This document shows, piece by piece, positions 1-12,062 of a stretch of 64,000 nucleotides of DNA. The position numbers were made by a program, and so were the translations under genes. Position 1 is the stretch's first letter. Every line of letters starts with the position of its first letter. Under the pieces are notes generated by a model that was not told the DNA's origin, ran no database searches, and saw nothing but the letters and a program-made list of their open reading frames with translations. This stretch comes from Isoetes taiwanensis (taxonomy: Eukaryota; Streptophyta; Lycopodiopsida; Isoetales; Isoetaceae), in the NCBI GenBank assembly GCA_021234155.1, contig JAJEKV010000274.1, forward strand, positions 186,001 to 250,000. The letters run 5' to 3'.

Positions 1-216
1 GAGGCACAAAAGTATGCTCTCAAGGCTGAAGATAAGCTGGGATACATTCATGAAGTTGCTGCTCCAGAGCATAAAACAGAGGATATTGCAGCCAAGATTT
101 CTAATCTTACAATTGGTGAGAAGCCAAGGGAGGTGCAGTTTATTACTTGTGACTATTGTGGGTCTATTGGACATTCTGATACTACATGTAGATTGCTGAA
201 ATTATGCTCAAGATGA
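1..216 (+). pseudogene. gag nucleocapsid fragment of an LTR retrotransposon
   Basis: The frame is open from the first base to a TGA at 214-216, so its start lies outside the window. It carries a CX2CX4HX4C zinc knuckle at 148-189 (CDYCGSIGHSDTTC), the RNA-binding nucleocapsid motif of retrotransposon gag proteins. The upstream part is charged and helical-looking. The next retroelement frame (from 321) lies in another phase, so a frameshift or small deletion separates the two. It is probably the same element as 321-2498. Family assignment is firm; lineage is not. Confidence 0.7.
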
Positions 217-320
217 CAAATAAAGGGCCATAATGATCAAGAATATAGGGAGAAGAGATTCTTTGAGAGGGCCAATCCGGTATTTGCTGTTATGCAACAC
301 CACCTATTCGTATTCAACCA

Positions 321-2498
321 ATGCAAGCAGCACCTATCATACCACAAGTTCCAATGATGCCACAAGCTCCAATTGCCCAACAAGCTCCAATGAGTTCCAC
401 ACAAATGGTGCAGCCAAAACAGGGATGGTATCCAAGTAAGGCTCATTTATATTGCAAGTTATGTGATAAATTCAAGCATGATGAGAGTACTTGTTGGAAA
501 ATTCATGGGAAAAAGGAATGGGCAACCAACAAGTATCCACCAAGGCAGCAAGTGTTTGAATCAGTACCTCTTCCTAATAATGATGTTCGCATTCAAGATG
601 CAAAGTACATTGATAATCCTCAAGTTAAGGCTCTTATTGAGGAGCTTAAGAAACAAGAGAAGGCAAAATCAGTAGTAAATTATGGATTTGTTGAGGTAGA
701 CAGTGACCCATTTCAACAAGAAAAAGAGATTGGAGAAGTAAATGCGGTTACAAGATCACACAAGGTGGTGCAAGGACCAAGAGCAGTGCCAATTGCAGAG
801 AAGACTAAGACCTCTTTTCCAAAGGCTTTGAAGGGACAAGCTTTGAAGGTATCAGCACCTAAGAAGGTGCAATTCAATGTGCTGCCCACAGAACAGTTTC
901 AGTCTATGGAAGAAAATCAGCCCATAGTGATGCCTTCTATGGTGGATGAGGAAATTCAAAATGAAGATGATGTGATCAGCCAAGTTTTGGCCACTGAAGT
1001 TACACTTACTCTTGAGCAATTGATGCATTATTCTCCAAATTTGTTGCAAGAGTTAGGGGGAAGAACAAAATTAGAAATTTCAGTCCAACAAATCATCTCA
1101 AGTGATACCAATAAGAGTAGAATGGAGCCACCAGCCCGGCAATCCAAGGATCCAGGGCCATTTCTTTGTGATGTGAGTATTAATGGATATTTAATCAAAG
1201 ACGCCAACATAGATACCGGCAGCGAAGTGAATGTAATGCCTTACCAGTGAAGTTACCACATAATGCTTCAAGTTGGATTGAAAATGATGGAACCGACAAC
1301 TATGATGCTCAAAGCATTCAATCAAATGAAGGTGCAGCCTATGGGAGTCATAAGAAATGTCTTATGCAAGGTCTATGAGGTGGAAACAATCTTGGATTTC
1401 ATGGTTTTGAAATTTCCAGAGAGTGTGCATGCTGAAACTTATACTTTGTTGCTGAGCCGTACGTGGTTAGATGCCGTACAAGCTGAGACTTCATAGAGGA
1501 AGCGTGAAATGAACATCTTTCAAGGGGAACACAAGGTTACTATAGATCATCCTCTGAAATCAGCAAAAGGTACCTTTCTTTGCAATCCTTCTTTGAGCAG
1601 CCCGCAGTTAGAAATCAACAAAGAAAATGCTATGGTGTCAGGGCAGCAAGGTCTTAGTTGCTTTCATGTCTTGGAAGTGGGTGACAAGGAAGATAAGACT
1701 TTGTACAAGTGGTTAAAAGGTACCCAAATTTCAGAAATATGTCATTTACAGCAGCAAGTTACAGATAAGTATAACCAAAGACTTGAAAGTATTGGTGAAG
1801 GTGAGTTACAAGAGACTCTTGTAAACATGCAGGAGGAGTCCATTCAAAGACCCATTGGTGAGACTTTATTTCAGCAAGGTATTGATCAAGATCAAGTAGA
1901 GATGTTGATTTTGACATCAAGCATGGATGGAATAAACAGAAATCAGCCCACTATGGAAGGACAAATTTATTTTGATGGTGCATTCTCGAAACTCAAGAAT
2001 TATGGAGGTGTAGGAGTATTTCTGATATATGGGCATAAAAAGAAGATTGTTACATTGAGTATGCTATGCACTGCAGGCAGTAATAATGAGGCTGAATATC
2101 ATGCACTTATTCAAGGGATGACTTTAGCAAAGAAGAAGCATGTTGATTGTTTAAGTATTTTTGGAGACTCTTTGTTGGTGTGTCAACAACCTATGGATCA
2201 ATTTCAGGTTTTAAGTGCTAATTTGAGAAGCTTACATCAACAAGCCATGAATTTGAAGGCATATTTTCAGCAGTGCATTCTGGTACATGTTCCAAGAGAA
2301 CAAAACAGTGTGGCGGATGCTTTAGCACAATCGGCAATGGTGCAAGCAGCTTGGTGGCATGCGCACATTCTGGAGGCTGGTAAATCAGATCAGTCCATGT
2401 TCACCACAGTCATAACAGTCACCACATGCACCACATTCATCACAATCATCACATCCACCACACAAGGCCCCCAAAAAGGAATCATTATCAGTTTTTAA
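321..2498 (+). pseudogene. gag-protease-RNase H polyprotein remnant, reverse transcriptase absent
   Basis: One reading frame runs through 321-2498, interrupted by TGA at 1248-1250 and TAG at 1494-1496. In order it shows a second CCHC knuckle (C45, C48, H53, C58 counted from the ATG at 321), a Lys/Glu-rich linker, a retropepsin active site DTGS (residues 298-301), a protease C-terminal motif before the TAG (LLLSRTWLDA), a linker of ~150 residues, and an RNase H domain. Counted from 1509, the RNase H catalytic residues D156 (FDGA), E196 (EAEYHA), D220 (FGDS) and D270 (VADALA) are all present. The domain resembles the plant RVT_3-type RNase H. Normally RT lies between protease and RNase H; here there is no room for it, so it was deleted or the element is naturally RT-less. 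The end (2395-2470) is CAC/ATC-rich low-complexity DNA. No LTR was recognised on either side. Confidence 0.75.
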
Positions 2499-5310
2499 CA
2501 TTAGTTTTTACTTGAAACTAATATAATAAAGTGATATCACTAAGTGGGTTAATGTGTTGAATAACCACTACTAGTTACATAGTGTGGTTCTTAGATATAT
2601 TTTATTGTTCTAGTTTATCTTCATGGTTCAATATAGTTGTTTATTTGTTTGGTTTATAATAGTGCTTTATTACTGCTTTTTAAGTATGTGGAATAGTTTA
2701 AGAACAATGGACAGTGTAGACCATAAACCAATAATGGATTTGCTCAATTCTAAAGTCGTTTCCAAATGAAGTTATCTATATTTTTCCCTATAAATTGATA
2801 TTCTTCAATGCAAGAAAATTCTTCCATTTATTATGGCTAGATGGTATTGGTTTGCCATCAAAATAGTAAAGACTTGCTTCTTTGTATTTGGGACAAATCA
2901 ATTCTGCTTTGCCAAATGCAATTAATCTTTTTGTTAAATATATAATAAGGCATTTCCAACATGTAAACCATTGCCGCTATGAAGAAATAACTATTATGAA
3001 TTTCTCCAAATCACATAGTCTTTTCTTATCTAAGAATGATTATCGGTTTCTATAACAAACTAAGAAAAGTTCACTCAATTTTTTAGAGTAGGAAATCTAC
3101 ATGCAAGTATCATGCGAATCAATGCAAGCTTTTATGTTAAAACATCAAAGGTTTCAAATATGAAACAACATGTCTCAAAACTTTAATGATTGGTTTATGA
3201 AGTTCAGGGTGCCAGGGATTTGAACCCTATTATTTCCATTTCTTCCACAAATAAGAGGACCAGTCACAAGCAATAAAATCTCCAACTAGCTATTTCCTGC
3301 TATACAGCCAGCTGTTAGGAGGTTTTTAGCAAACCACATCAATAAAGCTATTAACTTTGCCTCCCTTACACTAGGAAATTATGATCTATCTTGTAATTTT
3401 CTCAGATAAACCATACCATTTAATTTTTTTTTTTGTGGCAACAAATTTGCTTTTTGTACTTTCACAATATTAAGCTAGCTAATATAATAAGGAATGTAAA
3501 TTAGACAAAAGAATCATACAATGATATGTATAGACAAGCTACTTCATTTTAGTGCGTTGGCTAAGAAACGCTTCTAGAAGGATTAGGCAAGTTTATTTAC
3601 TAGAGGGGATCCAAAGAGAAATTTATGAAGGAAAAGGGAAGTTCATTTCTGCTCTTTTGGTCAAGATAACCTCAGATCCTTGGCGTAAAAGGGGAAAATC
3701 CGTTTTCTTTAATACGATCAAAGAGGACTACATGAAACTAAGATAAGCACTCCAATCGTGACAATTGACCTTGTCCGAAAGAGATTTGCTCATCTAGAAC
3801 ATTTGAAAGTAAAAAATAGAAGGTAAGTTAGAACATGCTAGCACTAAAAGTCTTTGTGTACAAAATAAAAAAGCCCAATGTCTTACTATAATACTGCTGA
3901 TGTGGATACCCAGAGAGGCAAAATATAAAGATTATGTAGGAAATGCCGCAACTAAAGAGGGTAATGCCCTAGAAAATGGATCTATATCAGGGTTCCTAAG
4001 GCAGATCTGACGAGAATAGCACCTTGAAGGAGAAGAAGCTACTGTAAAATGGACAAGACGATTGTACAGAGTGACTAGACTAATTAAAATGCTCAGCACA
4101 TAGTTTGTACTCTCCATTAATCATGCAGCAAGGCATATAATCATCTGCCAAAAATCCCACCTGACCGTGGCAGTCTTTCATCAACACAATCATCTGTTAC
4201 GTAGGTGTTAGTGCAGGGAATTGTTAGGGTGGAAGGGTGCATATGCAGAAGTGCCAGAGCACAATGATTTAACGCCCAAAATATTCACAATCATATGACA
4301 ACAAAGCTGTATTCTATGGCATAATTCAAAACTAGAAATGGTTAAGATGCTTCCACTAGAAGAAAGTACAATGTCAAGAATAAAATCTACAATATATCAA
4401 AGGAAAAAACACAAAAATGTGTAAGAACCAAGCTCACATTTGCAGCAACGTGGCCTAGAAGCTCATCTTGCAAGTTCTGGCCGCATATTCCTTGCAAATA
4501 TAATAAGAGTCCTTGAAGAAATTGTAAGAAAAACATACAACTAATGGCGCTGATTTCTGATGTAAAGTTATTGACAGGATAGAATACTTACAAGATAACC
4601 ACGAAAGGTCGCCTGAGTCTTTATTGTAGCTAACTCCTCCAAATGAATAACTCCGGTCTGACAATAGCAACTGCTACAGGGGCAGCTGATAGAAAACCTG
4701 AAAACGGCAATCACAACAAGATCTCAATGAAGGCAATGCATGGATTGATCTTCATCACAAAGCAGAAAGAAGGTAATGTGCTTTAAGAAAATAGAGACCA
4801 AAGAGGTTGAATGATACTTATCGGAACATAATGATGCTGATATGCCAAAATGATATGCTCGTCCTCACCAATCGCTAATAAGAAACCTGAATCGCCGCAC
4901 AGAGGAAAGATGTGGCCGTCATTTACTTTAGGGTTAGATCATAAAATACAAGTACATAGTACTTATAGTGAAATATACCTTTCTTCAAGTTGTAAGGGAC
5001 TTTTCCTTGTAAGTTTTTAAGGAAAATTGTAAGAATACCCTCATTAGAGGTATTTATCAGTGTTGGGCAAAGTCCGGGGAACATTATAAACCAATCGGTT
5101 GAAATTGAGAATTTTCCGGTTAAGTTAGTGTGTCGTAGGATTTTTTCCGGCAAGTTTTCTTACTATTTTCTATTAAGATAATGGAAACTTCCGGCTCCAA
5201 ACACAAGATATTCGACCGGCCAAAGTAACCATAGGAAATTTTCCGATGAAACCTAAAAAGTTTGCCCAACACTGGTATTTATAAAAATGCCCCTGATTTT
5301 TTAGAAATTA
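2499..5310. other. non-coding interval, no gene recognised
   Basis: AT-rich DNA with frequent stops in all frames. The only longer frame (3552-3746) shows no recognisable domain. A tRNA-like repeat lies at 3209-3296. Around 4910-5280 are short GC-rich motifs in an AT-rich background, without coding sense. Confidence 0.5.
3209..3296 (-). repeat. tRNA-like SINE fragment or tRNA pseudogene
   Basis: On the minus strand a box-A-like TAGCTAGTTGGAGAT (3292-3278) is followed by a box B GGTTCAAATCC (3226-3216) about 51 nt later, the internal RNA polymerase III promoter layout. The T-stem around box B can pair (AGGG with CCCT) and is followed by TGGCACC. The spacing and lack of a cloverleaf argue against a working tRNA; a tRNA-derived SINE head is more likely. 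Confidence 0.4.
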
Positions 5311-5350
5311 TGAAAATGCCCAGGCCCATCTGAAAATGCCCGGGCCCATC
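5311..5350 (+). repeat. 20-bp tandem duplication abutting an LTR
   Basis: TGAAAATGCCCAGGCCCATC at 5311-5330 is followed by the same sequence with one A-to-G change at 5331-5350. The next base, 5351, is the first base of the LTR. Confidence 0.8.
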
Positions 5351-6939
5351 TGTGACGTTCCAAGTATTTATACGATATACTGACACGTCACCCAGTAAAG
5401 GTACGCCACCATGGGGTATTGTAACCTAGGGGGTTGACCTAAAAGGGATTAATTTAGCTATGCTAAATTAATTATTAAGGATAATAACCTATAATTAAGG
5501 AATTAATATCTAATTAGTTTAATTAAGTTAATTGATTACTTGGGAAGGTGCCACCTGGCCAAACTCGATTGGCCAGCATGGGAATGCTAACTTGGGCCAT
5601 CAAGGTGGATCTCTACCCCCATTTCACCCCAAAAATCGAGCCAGGAGGAGGAGCAGCTGAGCGCCCAAGCACCTGGAACTGTTGCTGAACACCCCAGTTA
5701 CTGCTGAACACCGGACTACTGAGAGATGGAGGCGCCTCATGACACTGGATCAAGTCGAAACTTCGGTTAGTAGATAATCTAGTTGATATCTTTAAGGCTA
5801 GCGCTTCAGTTAAGTTCCTTGAGTCTTCTCTGGTTGATCTTACTTAGGATTAACCCTTCTTTGATATTTAGGATTTACATTTCAATTATGGATTATGTTT
5901 ATTATGAATGGATGGATGAATCTATGAAAGTATCTCTGTTAGCCTTCCGTAAAGCAGGGATTAGAGGGGGGTAGTGACCTCTGTGCCTCATGCTTTAGTA
6001 TGCTCCTAGTAGCTCCTTTAATTCCCAAATATTGCGGCCGGTGCACAAGAGACCACCGAGTCATGGATGCTATGGGATTGCTTAGCACCAGAGAAGGGGA
6101 CGCAGTGGTGAAGTGGGGGTGGGGTCTTGCATGAACATACAAGGCTCCTGGGACTCCTACAGTGGGCTAGGCCCGATAGCCGGTCACGTAGAGGGCCGGG
6201 TATGGGTCTGACACTCCCTGGGTGCAGAGGTGTGACCCGTATGGGGCACCCTGTACTTTGAGTAGATTTAGGGTGAGTAAGTCGGGTATGGATGCGGGGG
6301 TCGCTGATGCGGCACGTATTCTCTAGCTCACCCATGGAACCACTGTGATCCTGGAAGGGGACACTTCCCTGGCCTGCCTCAACGGACCGAGGCGTCATGA
6401 ACCCTGGAGTAGGCTCGAAGGGTGATACCTTGAGTCTGCGTTTCCGGAAGGCTATAGTGATGCCATAGCATGATTCGACTCATCTGCAAAGTGTGCACAG
6501 GAGGGGCGGATGGAGTGGACAACCCTAGCCGATGTTCTATGCCAGCCAACGCTGATTCGGTCTGCTGATCTCTTGAGACCTAGCCGTCAGTCGATCCTCA
6601 CTGGAGTCTGAGCCGGGGTAGAACCACGGGTTTTGGGTGTTTTCTCTAGTATTAAAGGCATCTTCTTTGTGGTTATCAGTTGGATGGATGTGCCACCCTT
6701 GGGGATGGTATTTATGATACGATTATGTTGTGTGCTAACCTTGTATTCACGCTTCCGCGACATAGGAGCCCCATTGAAGGCGTGGGCCGAATGACCCCTC
6801 TGTGTCCTTCACTCGAGCATCTCTCCATAGATGGACGGGTTAGACGGAGGGCCCTGCTCATGGCTAGATGGTTGTCATGGGAGGGGGAAGTCCCCGTATG
6901 TATACGCCTGAGCGTCGTATATGTTCTGGGAGCATCACA
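5351..6939 (+). mobile_element. LTR of a Ty3/gypsy-type element (5' LTR by position)
   Basis: The 1,589-bp segment starts TGTGACGTTC and ends GCATCACA, with the TG...CA ends of LTRs, and is followed one base later by a primer-binding site, so it is a 5' LTR. Its downstream part is related to the LTR at 55289-56764: both contain the block GGAGGGGCGGATGGAGTGGA (here near 6501) and a later CGCTTCCGC block near 6753. The first ~600 bp differ between the two, so they are separate subfamilies with a shared R/U5-like region. Minor frames inside (for example 6018-6398 minus) have no domain and are ignored. No 3' partner LTR was found. Confidence 0.75.
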
Positions 6940-6940
6940 G

Positions 6941-6953
6941 TGGTATCAGAGCC
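6941..6953 (+). promoter_or_regulatory. primer-binding site, initiator Met-tRNA type
   Basis: TGGTATCAGAGCC lies one base after the LTR end. It is the standard plant retrotransposon sequence complementary to the 3' end of initiator methionine tRNA, used to prime minus-strand cDNA. It fixes the orientation of the element as plus. Confidence 0.85.
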
Positions 6954-7365
6954 GTGATTTCGGTTGCCCGAAATCATAGCACTGACCAAACCCTAACTCG
7001 TTAGTTCGGTAGTTAGGTGGAAGTTTAAATTAGTTGGACTGTTTAACTCTTCGATGTTTGGTTTTGTGCTAGGTTGATGTAATACATTGTAAGTCTTAAA
7101 AGTTAGGGCGACTGGAGGACCCAAGTTTGGAGGGACCATAACTTTTTGTGGGTAGCTTAGATGAAGGCGAAAGTGGTTCCAATGGATCGCCCATAACCCA
7201 AATACCCTAGGAGGGTCATCAGCAGGCGGAAAAGGGTCAAGGAGGGGCCCCGAAAGTCAACTCGGGCACCGCTTGCTTTTCATCGACTTGGAATAGTGGT
7301 AGGAATGCGTATAATGCCGTCGGCGCCCGACCGTATAATCGCGCGTATTTCCACCGTGTAAATAT
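6954..7365 (+). mobile_element. untranslated leader of the LTR element, then truncation
   Basis: Sequence after the primer-binding site without a recognisable gag start. It includes AGCACTGACC (6979-6988), also found just after the 55289-56764 LTR, supporting a family relation. The element appears to break at the A-rich run starting about 7366. Confidence 0.5.
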
Positions 7366-7450
7366 TTAAAAAAAAAAAAAAAGCGGGCTGAACTAGTTAA
7401 CCTAGACCAGACATTTACCTCGGTCAATCCCTTGTAATATTATCATCCTA
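7366..7450. repeat. A-run plus diverged copy of the block-B repeat
   Basis: About 15 A residues are followed by GCGGGCTGAACTAGTTAACC and, a little later, GGTCAATCCCTT. This is a diverged copy of the segment after the A-run at 9578 and at 13428 (CCGGCTTGAACTAGT ... GGTCAATCCCTTT). Confidence 0.55.
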
Positions 7451-7970
7451 CTACTGGCCTGAGTCTATCCAGCATAGTATCTTTTTACCCATTTTACTCA
7501 GCCATAACATCTGTCCAAATAGCACCTAAATAACTTTGTATAGTTTTTATATATTCACATGGTCAAAGTTTACATCTGGACAACTAGCATTTTATTTCAA
7601 TAGAAACCATTTGTATAGCACTAGCATCTCTCAACTTTTTTTAAAAAACCAGATATATTCCCCTATGCATGGTAAGACTCTACTCCTAAGAGTATTTGGA
7701 CACTTTATGGCCTTTGTACTTACTGCACTAGATTTTCAGCAAGATACAAATTCTGTATATGTATTCCGCTCTATAAGCCAAGAACCAGAATCTAAAGTGA
7801 GAGAAATAAACCAAAATGTCTTATTGACAATTGTAGCCATCATGTAGATGCCCATGCCACCATCAAGATTGTTTGTCAGCTACGAATTCTTCCAACACTC
7901 CATCATTCTTCCAGCCAAATCCAACTAAAAACGCAAAAGGAACAATGAGAAGAAAATCCCGTACCTGCAG

Positions 7971-8072
7971 CCAACCAATACCCTGTTAGCGTGAAAACGG
8001 TATCAGGGCAAGGGCCAAAAGGTACATTGGGATTTTCAATTCATCACTGATTACCCATTGTGCCTTTTGCCC
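7971..8072. repeat. MITE-like repeat with terminal hairpin, copy 1
   Basis: The unit begins AGCCAACCAATAC and ends in a 61-bp imperfect hairpin (8012-8072) whose arms are GGGCCAAAAGGTAC and GTGCCTTTTGCCC. The same arrangement recurs at 10461-10566, so it is a dispersed family. No clear target duplication. Confidence 0.6.
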
Positions 8073-8542
8073 TTCTAGCCAGATTTAACTAAAAGAATAA
8101 AAGGAGAAACATTATGCAAATGCTCAAACAAATGTCAATTTCTGTTAATACACATCAATGTGCATAAATATTGTGGGCAGCCCCAATAGATATCAGGGGC
8201 CCGATTCAGGGCCCTTCTTTTGCATATCCAAATGCCAAATACCATGGAACATATTAAGTACTGGAAACATATATCAAAGCCTGCGCTGCTGTATTCATGC
8301 AAGGCGAAAAATCTTTTATTGTAACCTAGGTTTAAGGTCAAATAAGAACGTTTCTAAAGCTAAGATCCAAGCATGGATGGCTTTCTTGCACAACTGGGAA
8401 AGTCCCTACAAGTTCAAAATCCCTGGACGAAATCATTTGAAAAACGCAGCATACATATCATATAATTCTGAAAAAATAGCAAGAACCTGTTTATTATCTG
8501 GATCCTTGTCTGGATCCTTGTCCTCATTTTGTGCATATATAC

Positions 8543-8603
8543 CTTCATTTGCTCCAAATGGCATCCTCAAAGCTTTTTGTATTGGAGCACTGCTACAAAA
8601 TAT
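8543..8603 (-). other. exon-like segment of an unrecognised gene
   Basis: On the minus strand a 61-nt segment is preceded by a pyrimidine-rich tract ending ATATCCAG and followed by GTATAT, so both splice consensus dinucleotides are present. It has an open frame containing APIQKALRMPFGANEG. I do not recognise the protein. It may belong with the minus-strand segments at 11873-12062 and 12982-13169, but linkage is unproven. Confidence 0.25.
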
Positions 8604-8682
8604 CTGGATATTAACAGATGTGGATAGAGAAAAGACACTGCACAAGCAATTCCCAAAGCTTCACGCATACATTGGAATCAAA

Positions 8683-8784
8683 CTTGCACTTTCTGGCCAA
8701 ACCTTCGAAACAAAGCGGATTCAGAACTGGCCGCTTGCACTTTCTGGCCAAAACTTTGAAACAAAGCGGATCCAAAACTGGCCG
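8683..8784 (+). repeat. 51-bp direct tandem duplication
   Basis: Unit 8683-8733 (starting CTTGCACTTTCTGGCC) is repeated at 8734-8784 with a few substitutions. It lengthens a spurious reading frame on both strands. Confidence 0.9.
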
Positions 8785-9230
8785 CTGTAGGCAGTAGCTC
8801 AAGATTAAGGTATCCAAAAAACCTTGCATTTTCTATTGAATGATCATCTGCGATGCCCGCCATGTAGGGCATATGATCCGCACCCTAAAATTTAGGGTAC
8901 AATCTCTTTACATTAGCGTTATCCCCTTACCTTATCATATTATTAAGGAAAATCCGGTTAAGTCAACCAGTTTGGTAATTGGGTTTGTGTTACAAGTTAG
9001 AGCCAAAACTTAAAATAAAAGTCGTTTTTCAAGAATCCTTATCTTTTAGAATTAGACTCTTACGTTGGTTATGTTGCCATTTCTATTCTCAAAATCAATG
9101 TGCAACCAAGGGCCCCATTGAATACTCATGTCGACACTTCCAAATGGTAAATGTGCACACTATGGACATTTGATCTAAGTCCAGATAATACCTCCTAATG
9201 GACAATTGCCTTAGAATTGACTACAAGACA

Positions 9231-9450
9231 AACATGCCTTGCTCAATTGCTCAGTTGCATAACCAGCAAAACAATACAAACATGCCTTGCAATACAAACA
9301 TGCCAGCAAAATTGCATAATTGCCATAATTGCAATACAAACATGCCTTGCTCAGTTGCTCAGCCAACAAAATTGCCATGAGTGCATATTTCATGAAGAGT
9401 GCATATTTCTCAGGATAATTGCCATGAAGAGTGCATATTTCTCAGGATAA
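9231..9450 (+). repeat. minisatellite-like cluster
   Basis: The motif AATACAAACATGCC occurs three times between about 9272 and 9344, with related AACATGCC copies, then gives way to two copies of GAAGAGTGCATATTTCTCAGG (last ending near 9447), with TTGCCAT spacers. Slippage-type tandem structure; the frames it creates are not genes. Confidence 0.75.
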
Positions 9451-9452
9451 GA

Positions 9453-9642
9453 CACTTAAAGAACCATTCCTGTTCAATATTCCCTTGTTCCATATTCCCT
9501 TCAGGCCCTTGACTCTACTTGACCCTACCCAAAGCTGAACTTGCAATTGCATAATAATAATTAAAAAAAAAAAAAAACCGGCTTGAACTAGTAAAAACTA
9601 GCGCAAACATCAGCATTGGTCAATCCCTTTGCTGTCTTATCT
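9453..9642 (+). repeat. retroposon-like repeat, block order A then B
   Basis: Block A (9453-9562, starting CACTTAAAGAACC) ends in 15 A residues (9563-9577) and is followed by block B (9578-9642, CCGGCTTGAACTAGT ... GTCTTATCT). The same two blocks, essentially identical, occur at 13428-13623 in the order B then A. The A-run at the end of block A suggests a poly(A) tail and a retroposon origin. Confidence 0.75.
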
Positions 9643-10460
9643 AGCCATACGAGAACAATTAAGTCCAGGATGGTACCATTCTTCCTTAGTATCCAGTTAC
9701 AAAAATCTCAGAAAATTATTAAAACAGGTCTTACTTAGGACCATGGATATCAAATTAGCCTTAAGACATAAATGGTCACCATTACGTATGCCATTATAAA
9801 TATCCCATCATTTTAACTTCGGAGAAAGCATCATATTCAAAGTGGACAATATAGCAAATTAAAGCCATGCAAGACTAGAGAGAAGTAGCCGTTTCAAAAA
9901 AATTATGCATGTATTAAAGCTTTACGTACATGAGCCTTTGAAACCCAAAATATTACTACTGTATATTGAAGTCAAAATATAGCATACAGATTTGTAATGT
10001 CTTAGTACAAAACACGCAGCATCTAATAATAGAGCTTCCATTTGTATCAAAATACTTGTAAGTTTAACAAGTCCCCAGCATAAGATTGGTATTCCCAAGG
10101 TATAACTTACAAGTTCTATTTGAAAACCATTTTGTCCAAGGGAACCAACCTGTTATAGCTAACATGTACAGCCAAGAAGTGTTCTTCAATAGATTCTCTA
10201 GAAAGTATTAGACAAAACCCACTTGTAGAAGTAAAAGTCAGAATAAGCAACGGAGTACCTTATCATCGTTCCAAAGTGCAAATAAAAGGTTTGCAAGTAA
10301 GCATATGTCTCCCATAAGGGCCATGCAAATCCATGTATTTGGAGATGATTTAACATCCTCAAGTAATTCTCTGATCAAATCATCTTTCAATGCGAAATTT
10401 CCAGCTCACCTAAAACCTATTTGAACAAAAGGACTACATTAAGAAGAGAAGCCCGCACTG

Positions 10461-10566
10461 AGCCAACCAATACATCATTAGCCCGATAAGGGTAAAGATG
10501 CAAGGGCAAAAGGTACCTTAGGCTTCTCGGTTTGTCAACCGATCACCTAATGTAGACCTTTTGCCC
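10461..10566. repeat. MITE-like repeat with terminal hairpin, copy 2
   Basis: Second copy of the 7971-8072 family. It starts AGCCAACCAATAC and ends in a 63-bp hairpin (10504-10566) with arms GGGCAAAAGGT and ACCTTTTGCCC and an inner TAGG/CCTA pair. The two copies differ mostly inside the loop. Confidence 0.65.
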
Positions 10567-11872
10567 AAAAGACTAAATGAGCATGGCGGGGAAATAAACT
10601 TAATTTACATATAAGAGAAAGAGAACAACTGTCACATACATCATAATGCTAAAAAACTTTTAAAGCCATACGGTTCAGAAATAAGTCTTGAATATCCCGG
10701 ATAAACCACATTACTATAACAGAGCACTTATATCGGCTATAACCGTAGGGTACTTCATGTTAACTTCTAATACATTGCTATTGGCATAAGAATGCTAGGG
10801 ATAAATATTTATGCCCGAGTTTGGCTTTTGCCGAATGTATCCATCATTTGGGAGAATGTATCCCTCTATTGGGTTGCGTAGTATCTCTCTTGTGTTTTCA
10901 CACGAGGCAAAGATATAAATGCTTCTAGAAGTCTATATTACGTAAATTACGAGGATACCTATACCACATCAAGTAAATCAAATGCCTATACATAGACCTT
11001 TCAAGGAAACTTCATATTTACTGCACCGCCTAAAATGTTGTAAATGGGCATAGGAATGTTAAGGGGAAATAATTATGCCATGTATTGCTTACAACCTAGC
11101 TGCCCACGGTTAGAAACAAGGTTGGCAAAATGCACCGAACTTATTGTGTTAGAATCTGAGGGGACTTATAAAGGAAAATAGTGGACAATCCATTTAAGCA
11201 GATTTTTGCTAAGCGACCACCTTGTCGCAAATCATGAGTGCATAAGAGTGCAAAATATCATAAGCTATAATTCCCCGGAACAATAAACAAAGCGTAATAG
11301 AGGATAATTAGAACTATACCAAATGGGATTATCACTCTAAAGCGCAGATAAACGAACTTGCCAACACCTCCTTAGCACCCAAATGCTCAAGCATATGAGC
11401 AGATTTTTCGATCTAAAGAATGCAAATTTACATCCTTTGAAAGGAAAAGTAACTGTTCATAGACATATATTCAGCCAAAAGAATGTAAACTTTCACATTT
11501 TAAGTCGCTTCACACCTTAAGATTGAGAATGGAATGCATGTACAAACCCTTAGCATATGTACAGCGGATGTTAAAGCTCAAATAAGCATCATTATTACAA
11601 AAAAAATCACTGAAATACCTGGTTTTCTGCAATGTCGGCATCTATATTTTGTGTTTTAGGAACAGATTGGAAGCTTCACGATATCCTTGTCTATATGACG
11701 CCTGATAATTTTCGTTTGGTACAAAGGCTATGCTTGCCTCTTTTTGCCACAACTTTCCATGCTTTGCTCATGCCATCTTCCGGACAAATGCCCCGTGGTG
11801 CATGCAAAATGCCAACATCCCGTGTAGGGACGTCTCATCTATGCTATGTTTAACAGAATCTAGAAGAGGAGA

Positions 11873-12062
11873 TTAGTCCTCAAAACCACAGACCCCAACC
11901 TGTTTGCCCCTTTTGCTAAAGCCCTCCATAACGCGAATCGCGCTCTTCTCAAGATCAATATCTTGTGACGAGAATGCAATCTCGGCCTAACATCTCCACC
12001 GTTGCTTCAGACATGCCGCTTCCTTGCCCATATGCTGCTACTTTCGCATCTAGCCGCGCCAT
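11873..12062 (-). pseudogene. unrecognised frameshifted exon-like segment
   Basis: From an ATG at 12062-12060 the minus strand reads MARLDAKVAAYGQGSGMSEA and on to residue ~26. A one-base shift near the GG of TTAGGCCGAG then continues as AEIAFSSQDIDLEKSAIRVM to a stop at 11875-11873. Composition looks coding in both halves. A possible donor CAG/GTTGGG lies inside. No family recognised. Confidence 0.3.

Noticed and set aside
6018-6398. 126-codon minus-strand frame in the 5351 LTR
   Set aside because: It lies within LTR sequence, has no domain, and LTRs of this family are not coding.
8158-8790. 210-codon plus-strand frame
   Set aside because: Its end is a tandem duplication, the sequence has no domain, and a minus-strand exon-like piece lies within it.
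9231-9450. CRISPR-like array
   Set aside because: The repeats are degenerate, irregularly spaced and in plant nuclear DNA; this is a minisatellite.
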